This document shows, in pieces, positions 35,081-44,074 of a stretch of DNA of 44,150 nt. Where the stretch lies: the NCBI GenBank assembly GCA_944359885.1, contig CALVTC010000004.1, positions 1-44,150 on the forward strand, written 5' to 3'. The translations under genes were made by a program, and so were the position numbers. This stretch comes from an uncultured Bacilli bacterium (lineage in GTDB: Bacteria > Bacillota_I > Bacilli_A > RF39 > UBA660). Numbering within the stretch: the first letter of the stretch is position 1; every line of letters starts with the position of its first letter. The notes below the pieces were generated by a model that searched no databases, was not told where the DNA came from, and saw only the letters and a list, made by a program, of their open reading frames with translations.

Positions 35081-35106
35081 ACCGCTGCTAAAACAGTGGT
35101 TTTTTA
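35081..35106 (+). terminator. Terminator of rpmH
   Basis: ACCGCTG/CAGTGGT 7-bp stem (one G-T) with a CTAAAA loop, then T6. Confidence 0.88.
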
Positions 35107-35237
35107 TATGAAAAATAAAAAAATTAACAAGATTAATATATATAAATAAGGAAAAAATCAAAAAAATATGATAAAATAATATAAAACCAGAAATACAAAT
35201 ATATTTATTTAGTGTTTATGCAAGAAGAGGTGATATC

Positions 35238-35573
35238 ATGAAGAAAATGTATATAGTAAAGCATCAATATGATTTTGATAGAATTATAAAAACTGGAAAA
35301 CGAAAACAAAATGATAGTTATATCATCTATTCTGAAAAAAACAATCTCCCATATGCAAGATATGGAATTTCTGTAGGTAAAAAGCTAGGGAATGCGGTCT
35401 ATAGAAATCATAAAAAACGTCAAATACGATTTATAATTGATAATTTAGAAAAAAACTATGTAAAAAATAAAGACTATATTATAATATTAAGAGAAAAGGG
35501 AAAATATTTAGATTATCAAACACTAAATCAAAAACTAAGCACCCTTATGATGGAAGGAAAGGATAGAAAATGA
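35238..35573 (+). CDS. rnpA: Ribonuclease P protein component
   Basis: Protein subunit of RNase P for tRNA 5' maturation (111 aa). The signature YGISVGKKLGNAVYRNHKKRQIR matches the family RNR-type motif (N-A-V-x-R-N-x-x-K-R-x-x-R); DYIIILREK follows. AAGAGGTGAT precedes the ATG. Its TGA stop overlaps the yidC ATG (ATGA). Confidence 0.96.
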   Translation: MKKMYIVKHQYDFDRIIKTGKRKQNDSYIIYSEKNNLPYARYGISVGKKLGNAVYRNHKKRQIRFIIDNLEKNYVKNKDYIIILREKGKYLDYQTLNQKLSTLMMEGKDRK

Positions 35574-36502
35574 AGAAAAAAAATAAAATAAAAATAATCA
35601 TTGTATTATTGTTATTATTAATAACAACAGGTTGTACAACAACACTAGTAGATAACGATAAAAAACCTGTAACAAATGAAGAAACTGGTCAAAATTTAAC
35701 AGAAAATATTATTTGTCAACCAACTAATAAAGAAAATATTAAATTATATGAAGAAAATGGAGTAGATATAGATAAACTTCCAACCTGTGATGAATTTAAA
35801 ATAACATCAGGAAAATATGAAGGATTATGGACTAGTATCTTTATTAAACCATTAGCATTTATCCTTCTATGGGTAGGAAGAATGGTAGGAAATTATGCTG
35901 CCTCATTAATACTAATTAGTATTATTATTAGACTAATAACATTCCCTTTAACGAAAAAAACAGCACTACAATCTGAAAATATGAAAAAAGCTCAACCAGA
36001 GATTGATAGAATTACGAAAAAGTATAAAGACAAACAAGATCAAGAATCTATGATGAAACAAAGTCAAGAAATGATGATGGTTTATAAAAAATATAATATA
36101 AGTCCAATGTCAGGTTGTTTATTTGCTATGTTGCAGTTCCCATTATTCATTGCTTTCTTTGAAGCGGTACAAAGAACTCCTGCAATTTTCGAAGGTAAAT
36201 TCTTAGGACTACATTTAGGAACAACTCCAGTAGTTGGTATCACGTCTTCAACTTTTATAGCATATATAATTTTAATGCTTTTCATCGCTGGTACAACATT
36301 CTATTCTTTTAAAATGAATTTATCTGGTTCTAATATGGATCCAAGTATGAAAATGATGCCAATTATGATGAGTGGAATCATCATTGTAACAGCATTATTC
36401 ATGCCATCTGCTCTAGGTATCTACTGGGTAACTTCCAACCTATTAACCATTATCCAAAATATTGTAGTAAAAAGGAGTAAAGAAGCACATGGAAAAGCAT
36501 AA
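35570..36502 (+). CDS. yidC: Membrane protein insertase YidC/SpoIIIJ
   Basis: Oxa1-type insertase (310 aa). N-terminal lipoprotein signal with lipobox ending at Cys22 (LLITTGC), a short extracytoplasmic part, then five membrane segments starting at about residue 87. Core motifs include LIIRLITFPLTKKTALQSENMKK-type segments (Arg in the hydrophilic groove), MSGCLFAMLQFPLFIAFFEAV, and ALGIYWVTSNLLTIIQN. Coupled with rnpA and overlapping jag by 14 bp; rnpA-yidC-jag is the standard order. SpoIIIJ-type YidC is needed for sigma-G activation in spore formers. Confidence 0.96.
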   Translation: MKKKNKIKIIIVLLLLLITTGCTTTLVDNDKKPVTNEETGQNLTENIICQPTNKENIKLYEENGVDIDKLPTCDEFKITSGKYEGLWTSIFIKPLAFILLWVGRMVGNYAASLILISIIIRLITFPLTKKTALQSENMKKAQPEIDRITKKYKDKQDQESMMKQSQEMMMVYKKYNISPMSGCLFAMLQFPLFIAFFEAVQRTPAIFEGKFLGLHLGTTPVVGITSSTFIAYIILMLFIAGTTFYSFKMNLSGSNMDPSMKMMPIMMSGIIIVTALFMPSALGIYWVTSNLLTIIQNIVVKRSKEAHGKA

Positions 36503-37106
36503 ATTTATTGGAAAAACAAGAGAAGAAGCAATCGAAAACGCTAAAATAGGATTGCAAGAAATAGAAGAGAACTTAATCATTAAAGAACAAGAAATTCAAA
36601 AGGGTGGACTATTTAAAAGCAAAAAAATTGAAGTAGAAGTAATAGAAAAAAGAGAAGTAGTAAAAGAGATAAAAAACTATCTAGCAAAACTTTTAAAGGA
36701 CTTAGGTTTTACTGCAAATATAGAAGTAAAAGTAAAAGACAATGTACCGACTTATACAATTTATTCTGATAATGACTCTTTATTAATCGGGAGAAATGGT
36801 AAAAATCTTCATGCCTTATCTATTGTTGTAGGACAATATATAAAAAAAGAAATAGGAGAGTCTTATAAGTTTTTAATAGATATTAATGACTACAAAGAAA
36901 AAAGAGAAAAATCTCTAGAAAGATTAGCTAAAAAGGTTGCAAGAGAAGTAGCAGAAACAAAAATAGAAGTAAAAATGGACTCCATGAATTCTTACGAAAG
37001 AAGAATTATCCACAATGCCCTAGCAAATAATAAAAAAGTATATACAAAAAGCGAAGGAGAAGAACCAAATCGCTGTGTAGTAGTAAAACCAAAGGAAGAC
37101 GAATGA
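36489..37106 (+). CDS. jag: RNA-binding protein Jag/KhpB
   Basis: KhpB (205 aa): N-terminal Jag_N domain (KFIGKTREEAIENAKIGLQ), KH domain with GRNGKNLHALS as the GxxG-type loop, and C-terminal R3H domain (MNSYERRIIHNALANNKKVY and SEGEEPNRCVVVKP). It binds RNA with KhpA and controls cell elongation and division. Overlaps yidC. Confidence 0.95.
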   Translation: MEKHKFIGKTREEAIENAKIGLQEIEENLIIKEQEIQKGGLFKSKKIEVEVIEKREVVKEIKNYLAKLLKDLGFTANIEVKVKDNVPTYTIYSDNDSLLIGRNGKNLHALSIVVGQYIKKEIGESYKFLIDINDYKEKREKSLERLAKKVAREVAETKIEVKMDSMNSYERRIIHNALANNKKVYTKSEGEEPNRCVVVKPKEDE

Positions 37107-37118
37107 GTCTTCTTTTTT
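37095..37118 (+). terminator. Terminator of the rnpA-yidC-jag unit
   Basis: GAAGAC/GTCTTC stem (37095-37100, 37107-37112) with a GAATGA loop, T6 following; the loop contains the jag stop codon. Confidence 0.85.
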
Positions 37119-37128
37119 AATAAAACTC

Positions 37129-37157
37129 TTTTCACCAAAATAAAAAAGTGATATAAT
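37129..37157 (+). promoter_or_regulatory. Promoter of the HExxH gene
   Basis: TTTTCA (37129-37134), 17 bp, TATAAT (37152-37157), and then AGAGGGGG as ribosome site before the ATG at 37183. Confidence 0.65.
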
Positions 37158-37182
37158 ATACGACAATTAGAGGGGGATTACT

Positions 37183-38529
37183 ATGCATATTGGCATAATT
37201 CAAATAAAAAACAAAAAAATATATATAGATAAAAAAGAAAATGAAATTATCTCTTATTATTATAAAGAAAGAAAAAAACAGAATCTATCGATTCAAACAC
37301 TCGCCATTCTTTTAAAAAAATATTTCTTTAATCGAAAAAATGAAGTTTATTTGTACAATCAAGACGGATATAAAGTTTATAAGGATAAAGAAACTGGTCA
37401 TAAACACTTTTATAAAAATAATCGCCAAGACTATAAAAAGTTCTTTAAAGAAAATGGAATCAGCGCTATTATGTATGCCTCATCTAGTAAAAAAGATATC
37501 TATATAGCTTGTGCTCTTATAGTAGCTGGTCAAGCTATCATGTACATATCAGACTTTATACCAGATAAACTAAATGAACAGCTAGAAAATAATTCTCAAG
37601 ATCAAGATTCAGAAAAAGAGATAGACTTTATAGAAGAAAACAATACACTTGTTGCGATAGATACAGATTACATAATAAACTCTATAAGAAACTCCCCATA
37701 TTTAACAACTACAGCCAAAAAGAGACTAATTAACACTGAATTTTTTCAAAAACTTAGTAATATTCCTGTAACAGAAGATCGTATGATGTCACTATCAGAA
37801 AAGCTTACAGATATAGAAATAAAGGAATTTGAAGAAGACCAAGAACAAGAAAATTCCCGAAGAGAAAAAAAAGACCTTGCTAGAATTATTGGTTATTATA
37901 ATGCACTAACACCTAATATTATTTATGTTGATACTTTGGATAATTGGGATACCATCAACCATGAATTTATACACCTACTTCAAGATGATAATCAATACTA
38001 CTATATCAGAGAAGCTTTTGCCGAATTATTATGTGAAGAATATTATGGGTATCCAGTAGATTCTTATCAACCACAAGTAACAAGAATAAAAGTATTAAGA
38101 GAGATAATTGGTGAACAACCTATCTGGGAATTAAACTTCAGTGGATCAACAAAATCCTTTGAAAATATCCTAAAAGATTATTTATCTACGGAAGAGGCGA
38201 CAGAATTATTAGAATTATTTCAAACACCACCATCTTCTTATACTAATTCTCAACAAGAACAAATAAATAGTCAAATTGATGAATTACTATCTCAACTATA
38301 TTATAATATGTATAATCGACCAATAGAAAGTAATACAACTATAAATCAGATATATGACGAATATTCTTTTGGAATGTGGATTCCGATTGAACCAGATGTG
38401 GAAGATTATAATACGATAGATAGTAGTAAAGAAGTGATAGGAACAAATAAATATATTAAACGTTTAAATAATACGGAAAATGAAATGATGATATCAGATT
38501 CAATAAAGCAAAAAGTATACAAAAAATAA
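37183..38529 (+). CDS. Putative HExxH zinc metallopeptidase, membrane-anchored, unknown family
   Basis: Not recognised as any named gene. A 448-aa protein: basic, Tyr/Lys-rich N-terminal region (1-105) with DGYKVYKDKETGHKHFYK; one hydrophobic segment (about 106-126, IYIACALIVAGQAIMYISDF); acidic linker; then a domain with H260-E261-F-I-H264 (TINHEFIHLLQ) followed by IREAFAELLCEEYY, where Glu277 or Glu281 could be the third zinc ligand as in gluzincins with a HExxH...EGxAE layout. The C-terminal 150 residues are polar. It has its own promoter and terminator, between jag and mnmE, which are normally adjacent. Cleavage activity is inference only. Confidence 0.7.
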   Translation: MHIGIIQIKNKKIYIDKKENEIISYYYKERKKQNLSIQTLAILLKKYFFNRKNEVYLYNQDGYKVYKDKETGHKHFYKNNRQDYKKFFKENGISAIMYASSSKKDIYIACALIVAGQAIMYISDFIPDKLNEQLENNSQDQDSEKEIDFIEENNTLVAIDTDYIINSIRNSPYLTTTAKKRLINTEFFQKLSNIPVTEDRMMSLSEKLTDIEIKEFEEDQEQENSRREKKDLARIIGYYNALTPNIIYVDTLDNWDTINHEFIHLLQDDNQYYYIREAFAELLCEEYYGYPVDSYQPQVTRIKVLREIIGEQPIWELNFSGSTKSFENILKDYLSTEEATELLELFQTPPSSYTNSQQEQINSQIDELLSQLYYNMYNRPIESNTTINQIYDEYSFGMWIPIEPDVEDYNTIDSSKEVIGTNKYIKRLNNTENEMMISDSIKQKVYKK

Positions 38530-38536
38530 ATAGAGA

Positions 38537-38558
38537 AAAGACGAAAACGTCTTTTTTT
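38537..38558 (+). terminator. Terminator of the HExxH gene
   Basis: AAAGACG/CGTCTTT stem (38537-38543, 38548-38554) with AAAA loop and T7. Confidence 0.9.
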
Positions 38559-38579
38559 CTTAAATAAAAGTAAATAGTA

Positions 38580-38588
38580 TGCTATAAT
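38580..38588 (+). promoter_or_regulatory. Extended -10 promoter of mnmE-mnmG-rsmG
   Basis: TGCTATAAT (TATAAT at 38583-38588) within TATGCTATAATAT, the same motif as before dnaX and recF; no clear -35. Confidence 0.65.
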
Positions 38589-38615
38589 ATACGAAGAAAA
38601 AGGGAAGTGAATACC

Positions 38616-39971
38616 ATGAATGATACAATTGTAGCAATATCAACAGCTTTAGGTGTAGGTGCAATATCCATTGTTAGATTAAGTGGCCCAGAGGCAATAG
38701 AAATTGTTAATAACTGTTTTAAAGGAAAAGACTTAACAAAAGTAAAAACTCATACCATCAATTATGGTCATATAATAGATCAAGAAGAGATAATAGATGA
38801 AGTATTAGTATCTATTATGAAAGCACCTAAAACATATACTACAGAAGATGTTGTAGAGATAAACTGCCATGGAGGAATCATTTCAACAAAACGTATCTTA
38901 GAGACAATGTTAATACACGGCGCAAGACTTGCAGAACCAGGAGAATTTACGAAAAGAGCATTCTTAAATGGTAGAATTGATTTGGTAAAAAGTGAAGCAG
39001 TCATGGATATTATCGATAGTAAAAGTGAAGAAGCAAATAAATTAGCATTATCTCAACTAACTGGAACAACATCAAATATGATAAAAACATTTCGGGAAAA
39101 ATTAAAACAACTTTTAGCAAGTATAGAAGTAAATATTGATTATCCAGAGTATTATGATATTGAGATAATAACAAAAGATAAAATAAAAAAAGAATTAACA
39201 ACTATGAAACAAGAATTACAAAAAGTAATCCAAGAATCAAAAAACTCAACCATCATAAAAGAAGGAATAAAGACAGTAATTATTGGACGTCCTAATGTCG
39301 GAAAAAGTAGTATTTTAAATAAATTATTAGAACAAGAAAAGGCAATTGTAACTGACATAGCTGGTACAACACGTGATATTGTAGAAGGAGAAATCTACTT
39401 AGATGGTATTCTATTAAATATTATAGATACCGCAGGTATAAGAACAACCGATGATATAGTAGAAAAAATTGGAGTAGAGAAAAGTTTATCGATGATAGAC
39501 GAAGCTGATTTAGTAATTGTAGTATTAAATAACAATGAACCTTTAACTAAGGAAGACGAAGAAATTTTAGAAAAAACAAAAGATAAGAACAGAATTGTTG
39601 TAATAAACAAAAATGACCTAGAACAAAAACTAGACTTAACCAAGAAAAGTTTAGAAAATATTGTAAAAACAAATGCTAATACAGTAACTGGTATTCAAGA
39701 ATTAAAAGATAAAATAATCGAATTATTTCACTTAGAGACAATAAAAGTCAAAGACTATACTTATTTAACTAACGCAAGACAAATTTCCTTAGCAAAACAA
39801 GCTTATCAAAGCCTAGAAGAGGCAGAAAAGTCCCTTCAGGAAAACTTACCAATTGACATGATTGAAATTGATTTAAAAAATTCTTTTGATCTACTAGGCG
39901 AAATTATAGGAGAATCCTATAGTGAAGAAATTCTAGATCACTTATTTGCTAATTTTTGTGTCGGAAAATAA
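38616..39971 (+). CDS. mnmE: tRNA modification GTPase MnmE
   Basis: With MnmG installs the (carboxymethyl)aminomethyl group at U34 of several tRNAs (451 aa). N-terminal folate-binding domain (STALGVGAISIVRLSGPEA), then a G domain: GRPNVGKSS (G1), DIAGTTRD (K-loop/G2), DTAGIR (G3), NKND (G4), and the terminal CVGK (family C-[IL]-G-K motif; Cys conserved). Start at the ATG 38616; an upstream in-frame GTG overlaps the ribosome site. Confidence 0.97.
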   Translation: MNDTIVAISTALGVGAISIVRLSGPEAIEIVNNCFKGKDLTKVKTHTINYGHIIDQEEIIDEVLVSIMKAPKTYTTEDVVEINCHGGIISTKRILETMLIHGARLAEPGEFTKRAFLNGRIDLVKSEAVMDIIDSKSEEANKLALSQLTGTTSNMIKTFREKLKQLLASIEVNIDYPEYYDIEIITKDKIKKELTTMKQELQKVIQESKNSTIIKEGIKTVIIGRPNVGKSSILNKLLEQEKAIVTDIAGTTRDIVEGEIYLDGILLNIIDTAGIRTTDDIVEKIGVEKSLSMIDEADLVIVVLNNNEPLTKEDEEILEKTKDKNRIVVINKNDLEQKLDLTKKSLENIVKTNANTVTGIQELKDKIIELFHLETIKVKDYTYLTNARQISLAKQAYQSLEEAEKSLQENLPIDMIEIDLKNSFDLLGEIIGESYSEEILDHLFANFCVGK

Positions 39972-39986
39972 AGAGGTGGATATTTT

Positions 39987-41840
39987 ATGAAATATGAAAT
40001 TATTGTAGTAGGGGGTGGGCACGCTGGATGTGAAGCTGCCTTAGCTTCTGCAAGAAAAAATCATAAGACTTTATTAATAACATCAAATATCAAAAATATA
40101 GCAGACATGCCATGTAATCCATCCATTGGAGGACCAGCAAAAGGAATTGTTGTAAGAGAAATTGATGCCTTAGGTGGAGCTATGGGAAAAACTGCCGATA
40201 AAGCTGCTCTTCAGACGAAAATGCTAAATACCAAAAAGGGGCCTGCTGTCCAAGCTCTACGCTTTCAAGCTGATAAAATAACATATCCAAAAGAAATGTT
40301 AAAAACCTTAAATTCTACAGAGAACCTTGAAATAAAAGAAGCTATGGTTGAAAAATTATTAGTAAAAGATAAAAAAATAGAGGGTGTAGAATTAGAAAAT
40401 GGTGAAAAAATATTAGCAAGTGCAGTAATTCTTACAACAGGAACTTATTTAAAAGCAGTAATTTTAACAGGATCAACTCGTAAATCAAGTGGACCCCATG
40501 GAGAAAAAGAATCTAAATTTTTAAGTGATAATTTGAAAGAACTAGGATTTACAATAAAACGACTAAAAACAGGTACGCCACAAAGAATAGATAAAAACAC
40601 AATAGACTATAGTAAAACCAAGGAAGAAAAAGGGGATAATATTCCCCATACATTTTCCTTTGATAATATCGTATATCGCCAACCAGAAGACCAAATATCA
40701 TGCCATTTAATTTATACAACACAAAAAACACATGATATTATAAAAAAGCATTTAAAAGAATCCAGCATGTATGGTGGCTACGTAGAAGGAATAGGTCCAA
40801 GATACTGTCCTTCTATAGAAGACAAAGTAGTAAGATTTAGTGATAAAGAACGTCACCAACTATTCTTAGAACCAGAAAGTCTTTATTACGATGATATTTA
40901 TATTCAAGGTTTTTCAACGAGTATGCCAAATGACATACAAGATTTAATGGTTCATAGTTTACCAGGATTAGAACATGCTAAAATATTAAAATACGGTTAT
41001 GCAATTGAATATGATGCTATCGATTCCATGCAGTTAAAAAGATCACTAGAAACAAAACTAATAGAAAATTTATATACAGCTGGTCAAATAAATGGAACAA
41101 GTGGGTATGAAGAAGCAGCAGGGCAAGGTCTGATTGCCGGAATTAATGCAGCATTAAAACTAGAAGGAAAAGAACCTTTAATACTAAAAAGAAATGAAGC
41201 ATACATTGGAGTATTAATTGATGACCTAGTGACTAAAGGTGTAAAAGATCCTTATCGCCTATTAACATCAAGAGCAGAATACCGACTTCTATTAAGAAAT
41301 GATAATGCTGATTTACGATTAAGAGATTATGGATATCAAGTAGGTTTAATTAGTGAAGAAAAATATAAGAGATTCTGTCAAAAGAAAGAAAATATAAAGT
41401 CATTTGAGGAATTATTAAAATCTACAAGAATAACACCGAAAAAAGAAATTAATGACTACATAGAAACAATCCCATCCACACCTTTAAAAGACGGAATATC
41501 TTTATATGACTTGTTAAAAAGGCCAGAAGTATCTCTTGATAACATAGCACACTTTATACACCTAGACTATACACAAGAAGAACAAGAACAAGTAGAAATA
41601 AACGCTAAATATGAAGGTTATATAAAAAAAGCAAAAAAAGAAGCAGAAAAAATGTTATCTTTAGAAGAAAAAAAGATACCAGAAAATATAGATTATGAAA
41701 AGGTTCCTAATTTAGCAAGTGAAGCTCGTCAAAAATTATCAGAAGTAAAACCAACAACAATCGGTCAAGCATCAAGAATAAGTGGAGTAAATCCTGCAGA
41801 TATTTCTATATTAATGGTATATATAAAAAGGAATGGTTGA
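39987..41840 (+). CDS. mnmG: tRNA uridine modification enzyme MnmG (GidA)
   Basis: FAD-dependent partner of MnmE (617 aa). FAD motif VVGGGHAGCEAALASARK; the CNPSIGG loop with the catalytic Cys; QINGTSGYEEAAGQGLIAGINAAL; C-terminal GIDA-associated helical domain ending GVNPADISILMVYIKR. AAGAGGTGG precedes the ATG. Confidence 0.98.
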   Translation: MKYEIIVVGGGHAGCEAALASARKNHKTLLITSNIKNIADMPCNPSIGGPAKGIVVREIDALGGAMGKTADKAALQTKMLNTKKGPAVQALRFQADKITYPKEMLKTLNSTENLEIKEAMVEKLLVKDKKIEGVELENGEKILASAVILTTGTYLKAVILTGSTRKSSGPHGEKESKFLSDNLKELGFTIKRLKTGTPQRIDKNTIDYSKTKEEKGDNIPHTFSFDNIVYRQPEDQISCHLIYTTQKTHDIIKKHLKESSMYGGYVEGIGPRYCPSIEDKVVRFSDKERHQLFLEPESLYYDDIYIQGFSTSMPNDIQDLMVHSLPGLEHAKILKYGYAIEYDAIDSMQLKRSLETKLIENLYTAGQINGTSGYEEAAGQGLIAGINAALKLEGKEPLILKRNEAYIGVLIDDLVTKGVKDPYRLLTSRAEYRLLLRNDNADLRLRDYGYQVGLISEEKYKRFCQKKENIKSFEELLKSTRITPKKEINDYIETIPSTPLKDGISLYDLLKRPEVSLDNIAHFIHLDYTQEEQEQVEINAKYEGYIKKAKKEAEKMLSLEEKKIPENIDYEKVPNLASEARQKLSEVKPTTIGQASRISGVNPADISILMVYIKRNG

Positions 41841-41841
41841 T

Positions 41842-42480
41842 ATGACAGAACAGGAATTTATAGAAGAGATAAAAAAATTAGGAATAATGCCAACTCAAAC
41901 ACAGTTAGACAAACTACAACAATTTTATAATCTATTAATAGAATGGAATAAAAAAATAAACTTGACAAGAATTGTAAATAAAGAAGAAGTCTACTTAAAA
42001 CATTTTTATGATAGTTTAACCATAACCAAAGAAATAGATTTAAATAAGGTAGATACACTTTGTGATGTAGGAACTGGTGCCGGATTTCCAGGAATTGTAC
42101 TAAAAATATTTTATCCTAATTTAAAAATTACATTAATAGATTCTTTATTAAAAAGAGTAAATTACCTAAATGAAATTATAAAAACACTTCATCTAGATAA
42201 TATCAAAGCAATTCATACAAGAGGCGAAGACTATTATGAACAATTTGATATTGTAACAGCTCGTGCGGTTGCTAATATCGAAAAATTACTAAAATATACA
42301 ATGCATCTTGTAAAACCGAGTGGAGAGTTTATAGCAATGAAAGGAAATATAGATGAAGAATTATCAGATGCTATAAAAGAGAAGATAAATAAAATATATA
42401 AAATTATCAAAATAACCAAATTCCAATTACCAAAAGAAAATAGTAATCGTAGTTTAATTATAATTAAAAATAAGAAATAA
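41842..42480 (+). CDS. rsmG: 16S rRNA (guanine527-N7)-methyltransferase RsmG (GidB)
   Basis: Methylates G527 of 16S rRNA (212 aa). SAM motif CDVGTGAGFPGIVLKIF, with the LYLKHFYDSL-type segment (VYLKHFYDSLTI) upstream and the TARAVANIEKLLKYT block. I take the ATG at 41842, nine bases after AAGGA; an ATG at 41833 overlaps the ribosome site. It begins one base after the mnmG stop. Confidence 0.96.
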   Translation: MTEQEFIEEIKKLGIMPTQTQLDKLQQFYNLLIEWNKKINLTRIVNKEEVYLKHFYDSLTITKEIDLNKVDTLCDVGTGAGFPGIVLKIFYPNLKITLIDSLLKRVNYLNEIIKTLHLDNIKAIHTRGEDYYEQFDIVTARAVANIEKLLKYTMHLVKPSGEFIAMKGNIDEELSDAIKEKINKIYKIIKITKFQLPKENSNRSLIIIKNKK

Positions 42481-42507
42481 GGGACAAAGGTTCCTTATTT
42501 TCTTTTA
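42476..42507 (+). terminator. Terminator of mnmE-mnmG-rsmG
   Basis: 10-bp stem AATAAGGGAC/GTTCCTTATT with an AAAG loop (42476-42499), then TTTCTTTT; it uses the rsmG stop region. Confidence 0.85.
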
Positions 42508-42515
42508 AGATATTC

Positions 42516-42544
42516 TTGAAACGATATAGAAAATAGTCTATAAT
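42516..42544 (+). promoter_or_regulatory. Promoter of the noc-like gene
   Basis: TTGAAA (42516-42521), 17 bp, TATAAT (42539-42544); the leader to the ATG is about 37 nt with GAGAGGGA as ribosome site. Confidence 0.8.
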
Positions 42545-42587
42545 GATAACATAGGATTACTATAAAGAGAATAAAGAGAGGGATAAT

Positions 42588-44057
42588 ATGCAAGAGCAAA
42601 ACAAAGACGAAATTGTTTATCTATATTTAGATGACATTATACCTAATAGATTTCAACCGCGTGAAATATTTGATGAAAAAGCATTAAAAGAACTTGCAAT
42701 ATCTATTAAAGAACATGGTGTGATACAGCCAATTATAGTTCGAAATGTAAATGGAAAATATGAAATCATTGCTGGAGAAAGAAGATATAAAGCATCTGCT
42801 ATGGCCGGATTAACAAAAATACCAGCAATTATTAGAAACCTAGATGATAAAGAAAGTTCTAAAGTTGCATTATTAGAAAATCTACAAAGAAGAAATTTAA
42901 ATCCAATAGAAGAAGCAAGAACGTATCAAAAAATATTAGAATTAGATCAGATGACGCAAGAAGAATTAGCAAAAACAATGGGAAAAAGTCAATCTGCTGT
43001 TGCAAACAAAATAAGATTATTAGGATTATGCGATGAAGTACAAGATGCCCTACTAAAAGAGCAAATTTCTGAACGTCATGCCAGAACATTATTAAATATC
43101 CCTGATAAGAAAAAACAAAAAGAAATGTTGAAAAAAGTAATAAATGAAAGAATGACAGTTCGTCAATTAGAAGAAGAAATACGAAAATTGTATCCAAAAG
43201 AAGAGAAAGGAGAGCCTATGAATAACGCTGCAATGACTACATCATCAACACCAATTACTGCAACAGCCTTTGTAAATAATAATCCGTTAATGCCAACTGC
43301 AGAATTACCAGAAGATAATTCAAATTATGGAAAAATAACAATAGCTCCTCCTACAGACTCTAATGAAGATCATCAGCCAAGATTTATTAACTACGGAGAA
43401 ATCAAAGATGAGGATGATGATGAAGATCCAGTAGTAGGAGGAGTAAACCCAACTAGTACTCAAACATCTTTAAATATTTCTGATATCAAAAAAAATGCAG
43501 TAGATATTAATTCACCCCAAGCAAAACCTACAGCTGACTTAGACTCCCTTCTAAATATAACATCAGCACCAATTCCAACTGATGCTTCATCATCAGAAGA
43601 GCATTATAGATTCATAACGCCAGCAGAAGAAATAGTAAAAACAGATGCCAGCAAAGCTTCGAAAGATAAAACGGAAGATTATTTTAAAACACCAGACTTA
43701 ATTCCAGTAGAATTACCAAACATCGTACAAACAAAAAATACGAACTCTGTACCATTAGAAGAAATAGAAGCAAAAACGAAACCAGCAATGAATCATAATC
43801 AAGAAAGACAATCAAGTATCAAAACAGAACAGCCTATAATAAATCATACAAATATAAATGCTAATTTATTTGGAGAAGCTCAAGAACCAAAAGTAAATCA
43901 AAAGAAAAACGAAACATTCACAGTTCAAAAATCTATCGATATGATTAGAAACTTAGTAGCAGAATTAAATCGTCATGGAGTAAAAGCAGACTTAGATGAA
44001 ATGAACTTCTCAAAATCTTACCAGATTATAATAAAATTAGATAAAACCGCAGAGTAG
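42588..44057 (+). CDS. noc: Noc-like ParB-family nucleoid occlusion/partition protein with long linker
   Basis: ParB/Noc CTPase family. Core in residues 1-205: NRFQPREIF, CTP-binding GERRYKAS (64-70 region) and ENLQRRNLNPIEEA (97-110), and a helix-turn-helix (GKSQSAVANKIRLLGL...SERHARTLL). Gln135, Lys141 and Arg163 equal the Noc-specific Gln173, Lys179 and Arg201 of B. subtilis; the fourth (Lys184) is Gly146. So it should read ATTTCCCGGGAAAT rather than parS. Position behind rsmG is that of noc. Oddities: 489 aa against about 283; no N-terminal amphipathic membrane helix; residues about 205-435 are low-complexity, acidic, Pro/Thr/Ser/Asn-rich; and the last 50 residues form a separate folded-looking domain (SIDMIRNLVAELNRHGVKAD). 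Confidence 0.88.
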   Translation: MQEQNKDEIVYLYLDDIIPNRFQPREIFDEKALKELAISIKEHGVIQPIIVRNVNGKYEIIAGERRYKASAMAGLTKIPAIIRNLDDKESSKVALLENLQRRNLNPIEEARTYQKILELDQMTQEELAKTMGKSQSAVANKIRLLGLCDEVQDALLKEQISERHARTLLNIPDKKKQKEMLKKVINERMTVRQLEEEIRKLYPKEEKGEPMNNAAMTTSSTPITATAFVNNNPLMPTAELPEDNSNYGKITIAPPTDSNEDHQPRFINYGEIKDEDDDEDPVVGGVNPTSTQTSLNISDIKKNAVDINSPQAKPTADLDSLLNITSAPIPTDASSSEEHYRFITPAEEIVKTDASKASKDKTEDYFKTPDLIPVELPNIVQTKNTNSVPLEEIEAKTKPAMNHNQERQSSIKTEQPIINHTNINANLFGEAQEPKVNQKKNETFTVQKSIDMIRNLVAELNRHGVKADLDEMNFSKSYQIIIKLDKTAE

Positions 44058-44074
44058 ATAAAAATCTACTTTTA
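44053..44074 (+). terminator. Terminator of the noc-like gene
   Basis: AGTAGAT/ATCTACT stem (44053-44059, 44064-44070) with AAAA loop; short T-tract TTTA. The remaining 76 bases to the window end hold no gene that I can see. Confidence 0.65.
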
